Assembly: GCA_039933515.1 (NCBI GenBank)
Contig: JBDTNY010000013.1
Coordinates: 1 to 50,588, forward strand
Direction: 5' to 3'
Source of the DNA: JAOUEA01 sp039933515
GTDB taxonomy: Bacteria; Actinomycetota; UBA4738; HRBIN12
Length of the DNA: 50,588 nt
The position numbers and the translations under genes are program-made. The notes below the pieces were generated by a model. That model ran no database searches, was not told where the DNA came from, and saw only the letters and a program-made list of their open reading frames with translations. Position 1 is the first letter of the stretch. Each line of letters begins with the position of its first letter. Below, piece after piece: positions 39,195 to 49,147 of the stretch.

Positions 39195-40463
39195 ATGCGG
39201 GACATGCCGACCGACGCCCCGACCCGTGACGCCTCCGGCCAGATCCGGCAGGAGACGATGATCATCAACATGGGGCCGCAGCACCCGTCCACCCATGGGG
39301 TGCTGCGCCTGCTGCTGGAGCTCGACGGCGAGACCGTTGTGACCTGCACGCCGATCATCGGCTACCTGCATACCGGTATCGAGAAGAACACCGAGTACCG
39401 GACCTGGCCCCAGGGCATCACGTTCGTGACCCGCGCCGACTACCTCTCACCGTTCTTCAATGAACTCGGCTACTGCCTGGCGGTCGAGCGGCTGCTCGGC
39501 ATCGAGGCCCCTCCGCGGGCGCAGGTGCTGCGCGTCATGTTCAACGAGCTGAACCGGATCTCGTCGCACCTGGTGTGGCTCGCGACGGGCGGCCTCGAGC
39601 TCGGGGCCGTGAGCATCATGCTCTACGGCTTCCGCGAGCGTGAGGTCGTGCTCGACATCTTCGAAGAGGTCACGGGTCTGCGGATGAACCACAACTACAT
39701 CCGCATCGGCGGCGTGATCATGGACGTCAACGAGGAGGGCGAGCGCAAGCTCCGCGACTTCCTCCGCGAGATGCCCAGGCGGATCGATGATTATGAAACG
39801 ATCCTGAACGACAACCCGATCTGGCGCGAGCGCAACATGGGCGTAGGCATGCTCTCGGCCGATGACGCGCTCGCGCTGGGCGTCACCGGTCCGATGCTTC
39901 GAGCCGCGGGCGTGGCCGCCGACTTGCGCAAGGACGTCCCGTACTGCGGCTACGAGACGTACGACTTCGACGTCCCCGTGCGCGAAGAGGCCGACGCTTT
40001 CGCGCGGTACCTGATCCGCCTCGCCGAGATGCGCGAGTCGATGAAGATCGTCACGCAGTGCCTCGACCGGCTCGAGGAGCCCGGCCCCGTCATGGTGGAA
40101 GATCCCAAGGTCGCGTGGCCGGCGAAGCTGAAGGTCATGGACGACGGCATCGGCAACGATCCCGAGTACCTGCGCCACATCATGGAGGAGTCGATGGAGT
40201 CGCTGATCCATCACTTCAAACTCGTGACGCAAGGGGTCGAGGTGCCCGAGGGCGAGGTGTACCAGGCGGTGGAGTCCCCGCGTGGCGAGCTGGGCTTCTA
40301 CGTGGTGTCCGCCGGCGGGCACCGTCCGTACCGGGTGAAGATCCGTGACCCGTCGTTCGCGAACCTGCAGGCCACGGCGAAGATGGTGGAGGGACACCTG
40401 ATCGCCGACGCGATCGCGGCGATCGCCTCGATCGATCCCGTGATGGGCGGGGTGGATCGCTGA
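39195..40463 (+). CDS. nuoD: NADH-quinone oxidoreductase subunit D
   Basis: A 422-residue 49-kDa-type subunit that forms the quinone site with NuoB. NMGPQHPSTHGVLRLLLELDGE holds the conserved His near the quinone head group, followed by GYLHTGIEKNTEYR; the C-terminal GVEVPEGEVYQAVESPRGELG and KIRDPSFANL are also typical. It starts three bases after nuoC, and its TGA overlaps the nuoE ATG. Confidence 0.96.
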   Translation: MRDMPTDAPTRDASGQIRQETMIINMGPQHPSTHGVLRLLLELDGETVVTCTPIIGYLHTGIEKNTEYRTWPQGITFVTRADYLSPFFNELGYCLAVERLLGIEAPPRAQVLRVMFNELNRISSHLVWLATGGLELGAVSIMLYGFREREVVLDIFEEVTGLRMNHNYIRIGGVIMDVNEEGERKLRDFLREMPRRIDDYETILNDNPIWRERNMGVGMLSADDALALGVTGPMLRAAGVAADLRKDVPYCGYETYDFDVPVREEADAFARYLIRLAEMRESMKIVTQCLDRLEEPGPVMVEDPKVAWPAKLKVMDDGIGNDPEYLRHIMEESMESLIHHFKLVTQGVEVPEGEVYQAVESPRGELGFYVVSAGGHRPYRVKIRDPSFANLQATAKMVEGHLIADAIAAIASIDPVMGGVDR

Positions 40464-41040
40464 TGTCGATCTTCGACGGCGCCATGCTCGAGGATGCGCG
40501 ATCGGTGATCGCCCGGTATCCGCAGGGCCGCGAGCGCTCGGCCGTGATGCCGCTGCTGTACCTGGTGCAGTCCGTCGAGGGGCGGATCTCTCGCGAGGGG
40601 CTGCGGGAGGTGGCTGGGTTGCTCGACCTGACGACCGCCGAGGTCGAGGCGGTGGCGACCTTCTACACGATGTATCGGATGCGCCCGACCGGCGAGCACC
40701 TCGTGAACGTGTGCACGAACCTGGCCTGCATGCTGCGCGGCGGCAAGGACGTCTACGAGGCCGCGCACGCGGCCGCGGGGATGGCGCACGGGCAAGAGAT
40801 CTCCGAGGACGGCCTGCTCACCCTGCACGAGGAGGAATGCCTGGGCGTCTGCGATCTTGCCCCCGCCGTGCAGATCGACTTCATGAACCACGACAACGTG
40901 ACGCCCGACCGGATGCGCGAGCTCATCGCTCAGCTCCGGGCGGGCGAGGTGCCCGCGCCCGCACGGGGACCGAAGATGGAGAGCTTCCGCCACGCCTCCC
41001 GGGTCCTCGCGGGCGTGGAGCCGGCCGAGGAGGCGCGGGC

Positions 41041-41044
<4 letters not shown>
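40463..41044 (+). CDS. nuoE: NADH-quinone oxidoreductase subunit E
   Basis: A 193-residue thioredoxin-fold subunit with the [2Fe-2S] cluster N1a. The ligands are Cys84 and Cys89 (VCTNLAC) and Cys126 and Cys130 (CLGVC). It works with NuoF in the NADH dehydrogenase module. The ATG overlaps nuoD by one base and the end overlaps nuoF by ATGA. Confidence 0.95.
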
Positions 41045-42341
<1,297 letters not shown>

Positions 42342-42342
<1 letters not shown>

Positions 42343-44720
42343 TGGCCGACCCGACGGTGACGCTGGCGATCGACGGCAAGGAGATCACGGTGCCGAAAGG
42401 CACCCTGATCATCCGTGCCGCCGAGCAGCTGGGGATCGAGATCCCGCGGTTCTGCGATCACCCGCTGCTGGAGCCCGCCGGTGCGTGCCGCCAGTGCTAC
42501 GTGCAGATCGAGGGACAACCGAAGCTCGCCACGTCCTGCACGGTGACCGTCGCGCCAGGCATGGTCGTGAACACGCAGAACACGAACGAGACCGTGCAGC
42601 AGGCACAGGTCGCGAACCTGGAGTTCCTGTTGCTGAACCACCCCCTCGATTGTCCGGTCTGTGACCGGGGCGGTGAGTGCCCCTTGCAGGACCAGGCGCT
42701 CGCCTTTGGGCCGGGCGAAAGCCGGTTCACCGAAGCCAAGCGGGTCTGGCCCAAGCCGCTGCCGCTCTCGCCACTCGTGAGCCTCGACCGCGAGCGCTGC
42801 GTGCTGTGCGCGCGCTGCACCCGGTTCTGCGACCAGATCTCAGGCGACCGCTTCATCGAGCTGTTCGCACGCGGTGCGGGGGAGCGCGTCGCGATCGCGG
42901 CCGGTGAGGACTTCCAAAGCCCGTTCAGCGGGAACACGATCCAGATCTGTCCCGTCGGGGCGCTCACCGCGTCGCCGTACCGATTCGTCGCCCGCCCGTT
43001 CGACCTGTCGACCGTCGATTCGGTCTGTCCCCATTGCAGCTCGGGCTGCAACCTGAAGGTTGATGTCCGTCGGGGCGAGGTCGTCCGTCAGCTCGCGCGC
43101 GACAACCTCGAGGTGAACGACGCTTGGCTCTGCGACAAGGGGCGGTTCGCCTTCCGGTTCCCCGACGCGCCCGATCGCCTCACGACTCCGTTGATCCGCG
43201 ACCACGGGCTCGAGCCCGCCTCGTTCGGCGAGGTCCTCACGCGGATCGCCGAGTGGACCGACGGCAAGCGCGTCGCGTTCCTCACCGGCGGGCGACTGAT
43301 GGACGAGGACTACTACGCGCTCTCCAAGCTCGCACGCACGGTGTTCCGCACCAACGACCTCGACCACCGTCGGGGTGGCGCGGGCGCACCCGCGGCCGAG
43401 CGCCGGGTCGCAGCGAACCCGATGTCGGTCACCTACAAGGACGTCGAACGCGCGAAGGTGATCCTGGTGGCGGGGCTCGACCCAGAGCAGGAGGTGCCGA
43501 TCCTGCACCTTCGCCTGCGGAAGGCCGCCGCCCGCGGCGCGAAGATATGGGTGTTACACCCGCGCCGTACGCGGCTGCACGACCTGGCGAGCCACGTGCT
43601 GTGCCCGCCCGGCGACGAGGCGCGGTACCTGGAGGGCGGGGCCGACCCTGCGATGGACGAGGCGCTGGCCGCCCTGCGTGAGGTCGGCAACGACGCGATC
43701 GTGATCGCGGGAGAGCGGCCGGGCGTCGCCGACGCGGCGATGGCGGCCGCCCACGTCGCCGGCGCGCGCGCGACCTACGTCACCCGCCGGGCGAACGACC
43801 GCGGAGCGCTCCGGACCGGCGTGCATCCCTCGCTCCTGCCAGGCGGGCGTCGGGTCGGCGACGCCGACGACGTCGAGGCGATCTGGGGCCCGATCCTCGA
43901 CCGCGAGCCCGGGCGCGACACCAACGCGATCCTGCGGGCGTGCGCCGATCGCGAGATCGACGTGCTGTTCCTGATCGGCGTCGACCCGCTGCGCGACGCG
44001 CCCGATGCGGCGCTCGCTCGCCGGGCGCTTCAGAACGTGCCGATCAAGGTGGTGCAGTCGCTCGAGCTGGGCGACCTCGAGACGTTCGCCGACGCGTTCT
44101 TGCCCGCGGCGGCATTCATCGAGAAGGATGGCCACGTCACGAACTGGGAGGGTCGGGGGCAGCGCCTGCGCCCCATCCGGGGACCGCAGGGAATCAGCCT
44201 CCCCGACTGGGAGATCTTCGCGAGCCTGGCGCTCGCGTGCGGTGGCGACCTCGGTTTCGAGACGCTCGACGAGCTGCACGACGAGATGGGCCGGCTGCTC
44301 GCGCCGAGAACGACCGAGCCGCAGGCCGTCGCCCCGGCCGCGGGTTCGTCCGCAGCCCATGCCGGCCCTCGCCTGTTCACGTATCCGCTGCTCGTGGACG
44401 AGGGGCGGCTTTCGGAGCGTGCCGACGAGCTCAAGGCGGCCCTCGAGGAGCCCGCGTTCGCCGAGATCAACCCACGCGAGGCCGAGGCGGCCGGGGTCCT
44501 CGACGGCGGCCGCGTGATCGTGCGCACGGACGCAGGCGAGGCCGAGGTGGCGGCCCGTGTGACCGAGCACGTCGCCCCAGGCGCGGTCTTCGTCCCCTTC
44601 AACCAGCCCGGGTGTGCGGCCAACTCGCTGCTGTCGGGCGAGCTCGTCACCGGCGTGACCCTCGAGGCGGTCGCGCAGCCCGATGTCGAGCCCGCCGCGG
44701 TGGGAAGCGAGGCCTCGTGA
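42342..44720 (+). CDS. nuoG: NADH-quinone oxidoreductase subunit G
   Basis: A 792-residue iron-sulfur subunit. The N-terminal [2Fe-2S] domain has FCDHPLLEPAGACRQCYVQ and ATSCT; CPVCDRGGECPLQDQA follows, then the His/Cys [4Fe-4S] and CVLCARCTRFCDQ; CPHCSSGC opens the molybdopterin-oxidoreductase-like domain and supplies part of cluster N7. The C-terminal 80 residues (EINPREAEAAGVLDGGRVIV and VFVPFNQPGCAANSLL) resemble the molydopterin dinucleotide-binding domain. ATG at 42342 overlaps the nuoF stop; a GTG codon directly before it is an alternative. Confidence 0.94.
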
Positions 44721-45835
44721 CCTGGATCGACTGGGGCCTGATGCTCGCGCGGGTGGTGATCGTCTTTTTCGCCCTGTTGATCGCGGTGATGCTCTACATC
44801 TGGGTCGAGCGCAAGGTGATCGCCGACATGCAGACCCGCGTCGGCCCGATGCGCGCCGGCCCGCGCGGGGTGCTGATCACGCTGGCGGACGGCATCAAGC
44901 TGTTCTTCAAGGAAGGCATCAATCCGACGAACGCGGACAGGCCGGTCTACCTGATCGCCCCGATCATCGCGATGTTCCCCGGCTTCCTTGCGTTCGCGAT
45001 CATCCCGTTCGGGACGCCCGTGGAGCTCTTCGGCCGGGTGGTCCCCATGCAGCTTGCCGACCTGAACATCGGGATCCTCTGGATCCTCGCGATGACCTCG
45101 ATCGGCGTCTACGGCGTCGTGTTCGCCGGGTGGGCGAGCGGCTCTAACTATCCGCTGCTCGGTGCGATCCGTGCGTCGGCGCAGATGATCTCGTACGAGG
45201 TCGCGATGGGGCTCGCGCTGGTCGCCGTCCTGATGTACAGCGGGCATCTGCGCATGACGGAGATCGTGGCGGCCCAGGGAGCGGTCTGGAACATCGTGCC
45301 GCAATTCCCTGCCTTCGTGGTGTTCCTGATCTGCGCGCTTGCCGAAACGAACCGCCCACCCTTCGACCTCGCCGAGGCCGAATCAGAGCTCGTGGCCGGG
45401 TTCCACACCGAGTACTCCGGGATCAAGTTCGCGATGTTCTTCCTTGGCGAGTACGTGAACACCGTCACCGTGGCGGCGGTCGCCGTGACACTCTTCCTGG
45501 GCGGCTGGCGTGGCTACTGGCCCTTCCACGGCGCGGTCGCGTGGATCGGCCCACTGCTGTGGTTCATCTTCAAGCTCACGGCGGTGATCTACGTGATGAT
45601 CCTGGTGCGCGCGACGCTCCCGCGCATGCGGTACGACCGCTTGATGAACTTCGGCTGGAAGGTCCTGATCCCGTTCGGTCTCCTGTGGGTGATGATCACC
45701 GGCGCGGTCGTCGTGCTTCCCGATCACTTCGGCCGCCGACAGATCCTGTTCGGCGGCGCGATCGTGCTGGGCGTGGCCACGTTGCTCTCGATGATCGCGC
45801 CATTGTTCAAACCGCGCGAGGAGGCACGAACGTGA
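44717..45835 (+). CDS. nuoH: NADH-quinone oxidoreductase subunit H
   Basis: A 372-residue, eight-span subunit lining the quinone chamber. WVERKVIADMQTRVGPMRAGP is the ND1 signature on the first loop, and LAETNRPPFDLAEAESELVAG the conserved acidic loop of the E-channel. The GTG start overlaps the nuoG stop and the end overlaps nuoI, both by GTGA. Confidence 0.95.
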   Translation: MTWIDWGLMLARVVIVFFALLIAVMLYIWVERKVIADMQTRVGPMRAGPRGVLITLADGIKLFFKEGINPTNADRPVYLIAPIIAMFPGFLAFAIIPFGTPVELFGRVVPMQLADLNIGILWILAMTSIGVYGVVFAGWASGSNYPLLGAIRASAQMISYEVAMGLALVAVLMYSGHLRMTEIVAAQGAVWNIVPQFPAFVVFLICALAETNRPPFDLAEAESELVAGFHTEYSGIKFAMFFLGEYVNTVTVAAVAVTLFLGGWRGYWPFHGAVAWIGPLLWFIFKLTAVIYVMILVRATLPRMRYDRLMNFGWKVLIPFGLLWVMITGAVVVLPDHFGRRQILFGGAIVLGVATLLSMIAPLFKPREEART

Positions 45836-46332
45836 GCGAGCGCACCCCCGAACCGCAGCAAGGATTCCTCGACGGCGCGTGGGCGATCGCCAAGGGCATG
45901 GGCACGGTCTTCAAGCAGACGTTCCGAGCCGACAATACCGAGCGGTACCCGACGGAGATCGCTCCGATCCCCGAGCGTTCCCACATCGGCCGGCACCTGC
46001 TGAACCGCCACGAGGATGGCCTCGAGAAGTGCATCGGATGCGAGCTCTGCGCCTACGCATGCCCGGCCGATGCGATCTGGGTCGTAGGAGAGGACAACGA
46101 CCCGGAGCACCCGGTGAGCCCGGGGGAGCGGCACGCGAAGGACTACCAGATCAACTACCTGCGCTGTATCATGTGCGGCCTCTGCGTCGAGGCGTGCCCG
46201 ACGCGCGCGCTCACGCTCACGAACTACTACGAGCTGGCGTTCACCTCGCGCGAGGATGCGATCTGGACGAAGGAGCAGCTCCTCGAGAAGCCGCCCGCGC
46301 TCGGCACCGACCCGGCGGACCGGGAGGGCTAG
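45832..46332 (+). CDS. nuoI: NADH-quinone oxidoreductase subunit I
   Basis: A 166-residue subunit with the two [4Fe-4S] clusters N6a and N6b, bound by CIGCELCAYACP and CIMCGLCVEACP. The N-terminal amphipathic part (LDGAWAIAKGMGTVFKQTF) contacts the membrane. The GTG start is coupled to nuoH; nuoJ begins directly after the stop. Confidence 0.95.
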   Translation: MSERTPEPQQGFLDGAWAIAKGMGTVFKQTFRADNTERYPTEIAPIPERSHIGRHLLNRHEDGLEKCIGCELCAYACPADAIWVVGEDNDPEHPVSPGERHAKDYQINYLRCIMCGLCVEACPTRALTLTNYYELAFTSREDAIWTKEQLLEKPPALGTDPADREG

Positions 46333-46920
46333 GTGCCGCTCGACAATGTTGTCTTCTGGGTCTTCGCGCCGATCTCGGTGGCGTCGGCGATCGCGATGCT
46401 CGTGATGCGCAATGCGGTTCACGCTGCGCTGTTCCTGATCGTGAACTTCTTCACGATCGCCGTGATGTACCTGCTGTTGGACGCGCCGTTCCTGTTCGCG
46501 GTGCAGATCATCGTGTACGCGGGCGCGATCATGGTGCTCTTCCTGTTCGTGATCATGCTGTTGGGTGTCGACCGCGGCGACGATGTGCGCGAGCGTCTCT
46601 GGGGACAGCGGTGGATCGCCGGGGCACTGGCGCTCGCGTTCGTGCTGGAGGTGGGGTTCGCCGTCCGAGCGGCCATCGGGTTGTCGACCAGGGTGCCCGG
46701 CGGGTTCGACCGGGTGAACGCCGACGGGAACACGCAGGCGCTCGCGAAGGTGCTGTTCCGTGACTACTTCTTCCCGTTCGAGGTGACGTCGGTGCTGTTG
46801 ATCATCGCCGCGATCGCGGCGATGGTGCTCGCGCAGCGCAAGGCTCGCGCGATCACGCAGGCCGAGATGGACGCGGCCTCGGCGGCCGCCGGGTCCTCGG
46901 CGCCCGAGGTGCCCGCGTGA
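46333..46920 (+). CDS. nuoJ: NADH-quinone oxidoreductase subunit J
   Basis: A 195-residue, five-span ND6-type subunit. FLLDAPFLFAVQIIVYAGAI-like sequence (LLLDAPFLFAVQIIVYAGA) contains the pi-bulge span of the E-channel. The C-terminal 40 residues are polar and Ala-rich. GTG directly follows the nuoI TAG; the stop overlaps nuoK by GTGA. Confidence 0.92.
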   Translation: MPLDNVVFWVFAPISVASAIAMLVMRNAVHAALFLIVNFFTIAVMYLLLDAPFLFAVQIIVYAGAIMVLFLFVIMLLGVDRGDDVRERLWGQRWIAGALALAFVLEVGFAVRAAIGLSTRVPGGFDRVNADGNTQALAKVLFRDYFFPFEVTSVLLIIAAIAAMVLAQRKARAITQAEMDAASAAAGSSAPEVPA

Positions 46921-47222
46921 GGACACCGATCGCCGCCTTCCTGATCTTGTCGAGCATCCTGTTCGCGCTGGGCACGGTCGGGGTGCTGATCCGGCGGAAC
47001 GCGCTGTTGATCTTCATGTCGGTCGAGCTGCAGTTGAACGCGGTGAACCTGACCCTGATCGCGTTCTCGCGGATGCATAACGACCTGAACGGTCAGGTGC
47101 TGGCCTTCTTCTCGATGGTCGTCGCGGCCGCCGAGGTCGTGGTGGGCCTCGCGATCATCGTTTCGGTCTACCGGCGCCGGCAGACGGTCGACGTCGACGC
47201 GGCGAGGGACCTCCGGTGGTAG
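46917..47222 (+). CDS. nuoK: NADH-quinone oxidoreductase subunit K
   Basis: A 101-residue, three-span ND4L-type subunit. FMSVELQLNAVNLTLIAFS holds the conserved Glu of the second span, and AAAEVVVGLAIIVSVYRRR the second Glu and the end of the third span. It starts with GTG and overlaps nuoL by seven bases. Confidence 0.94.
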   Translation: MRTPIAAFLILSSILFALGTVGVLIRRNALLIFMSVELQLNAVNLTLIAFSRMHNDLNGQVLAFFSMVVAAAEVVVGLAIIVSVYRRRQTVDVDAARDLRW

Positions 47223-49147
47223 GCGCCCTCGGGTCCGAGGTCGTGCTCTCGGCGCCGGCGACCGGGGCGATGCAGCTGCTCTGGTTGATCCCCGCGATCC
47301 CGCTGGCCGTGGCAGGGGTCAACCTCTTCGCGGGCCGCAAACTCGGAAGGTGGGCCGGATGGCTCGCCGTGCTCGCGGTTCTCTGGTCGTTCGCCGTGGC
47401 GGTGGCGGCCGTGCTCCAGCTCGCCAGCATGCCCGGGGATGCGCGGCTGTTCATCCAGCACGGGTTCGACTGGTTCGCCGTCGGCAACTTCACCGTGGCG
47501 GTGGATCTTCGCCTCGACACGCTCTCGGCCACGATGATCCTCGTCGTCACGGGGATCGGTCTGCTGATCCACCTCTACGCGGTCGGCTACATGCAGGGCG
47601 ACCCCCGGTACGGGCGGTTCTTCGCCTACCTGAACCTGTTCGTGTTCTTCATGCTGATGCTCGTCCTGGCCGAGAACTACCTACTGCTCTACCTGGGCTG
47701 GGAGGGCGTGGGGCTCTGCTCGTACCTGCTGATCGGCTTCTGGTTCGAGAAGACGGAGAACGCGAACGCGGCGAAGAAAGCGTTCGTGACCACCCGGATC
47801 GGCGACACCGCGATGCTGATCGGCCTCGCGCTGATCGTGGCGAAGTTCGGGACGCTCGACTACGTCGCCGTGTTCGGCGCCGCGGGCTCGGTGCTCACCA
47901 AGGGGACCGCCACCGCCATCGCACTGCTGCTGTTCGCGGGCGCGGTTGGGAAGTCGGCGCAGATCCCGCTCCACGTGTGGCTGCCCGACGCGATGGCGGG
48001 CCCCACGCCCGTCTCGGCGTTGATCCACGCCGCCACGATGGTGACCGCCGGGGTGTACCTGGTGATCCGCTCCTCGGTGCTCTTCGAGATCAGCGGGACG
48101 GCGCTGGTCGTCGTCACTGTGATCGGCCTCGCGACGCTGCTGTTCGCCGGGCTCTGTGCGATCGGGCAGGACGACATCAAGCGCGTGCTCGCGTACTCCA
48201 CGATCAGCCAGCTCGGCTACATGTTCGTGGCGGCAGGCTTGCGGGCCTACACCGCGGCACTCTTCATGCTCGTCGCGCACGCCTTCTACAAGGCCCTGAT
48301 GTTCCTCGGCGCCGGCTCGGTGATGCACGGCATGCACGAAGAGACGGACATGAAGAAGATGGGCGGCCTGATCCGGCGGATGCCGGTCACGGGCTGGACC
48401 TTCGTGATCGGCGCCCTCGCCCTGGCCGGGCTACCGCCGCTCGCCGGATTCTTCGCCAAGGATCAGATCCTCGAGATCGCGAATCAGACCGGCCGCCAGT
48501 GGGTGTATGTGCTCGGCACGATCGGCGCCAGCATCTCGGCCCTCTACATCGGACGGCTGATCTTCCTGACGTTCTTCGGGCAGGCACGGACCGAGGAGGC
48601 CGAGCACGCCCACGAGTCGCCGTGGGTGATGACGATCCCGCTGCTCGTCCTGTCCTTAGGCGCGGCGTTCCTCGGCGTGCTCGTCCAGCGCTCGCCCGAG
48701 GGAACCTTCTCGATATGGGCCGAGTCTGCGGTCGGCACCTCTCCCGCGGGGGAGGTCGGCCTTCCGGTGGCGGTGCTCAGCACGATCGCCGCGGCGATCG
48801 CCGTCCTCACGCTCGTCGCCGCCTGGGCGATCTACGCGTCGGGACGGATCGACTGGATGGCCCTGCGAGTGCGCCTCGCACCGATCCAGCGCCTCTTCGC
48901 GAACGGCTGGTACGTCGATGACTACTACTCGACGATCCTCGTGACTCCCGGCAAGGCCGCGGCGGCGTTCACGGCCTACGTCGTGGACGCCAAGATCATC
49001 GACGGGGCCGTGAACGGGATCGGCGCCGGGACCCGCAGGCTCGCCTCGGTCGGGCGGAAGCTCCAGACCGGGTACGTGCGCACCTACGCGGCCGCGATCT
49101 TCTTGGGCGGGGTCGGGATCCTCGTCTACCTGGGGTTCCGCGTATGA
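47216..49147 (+). CDS. nuoL: NADH-quinone oxidoreductase subunit L
   Basis: A 643-residue antiporter-like subunit with the long lateral helix at its C-terminus. YLGWEGVGLCSYLLIGFW carries the conserved Glu, GAVGKSAQIPLHVWLPDAMAGPTPVSALIHAATMV the key Lys and His region, and LAGLPPLAGFFAKDQI the second half. Residues near 560-600 (FANGWYVDDYYSTI) precede the last span. GTG start, coupled to nuoK; end coupled to nuoM by ATGA. Confidence 0.95.
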   Translation: MVGALGSEVVLSAPATGAMQLLWLIPAIPLAVAGVNLFAGRKLGRWAGWLAVLAVLWSFAVAVAAVLQLASMPGDARLFIQHGFDWFAVGNFTVAVDLRLDTLSATMILVVTGIGLLIHLYAVGYMQGDPRYGRFFAYLNLFVFFMLMLVLAENYLLLYLGWEGVGLCSYLLIGFWFEKTENANAAKKAFVTTRIGDTAMLIGLALIVAKFGTLDYVAVFGAAGSVLTKGTATAIALLLFAGAVGKSAQIPLHVWLPDAMAGPTPVSALIHAATMVTAGVYLVIRSSVLFEISGTALVVVTVIGLATLLFAGLCAIGQDDIKRVLAYSTISQLGYMFVAAGLRAYTAALFMLVAHAFYKALMFLGAGSVMHGMHEETDMKKMGGLIRRMPVTGWTFVIGALALAGLPPLAGFFAKDQILEIANQTGRQWVYVLGTIGASISALYIGRLIFLTFFGQARTEEAEHAHESPWVMTIPLLVLSLGAAFLGVLVQRSPEGTFSIWAESAVGTSPAGEVGLPVAVLSTIAAAIAVLTLVAAWAIYASGRIDWMALRVRLAPIQRLFANGWYVDDYYSTILVTPGKAAAAFTAYVVDAKIIDGAVNGIGAGTRRLASVGRKLQTGYVRTYAAAIFLGGVGILVYLGFRV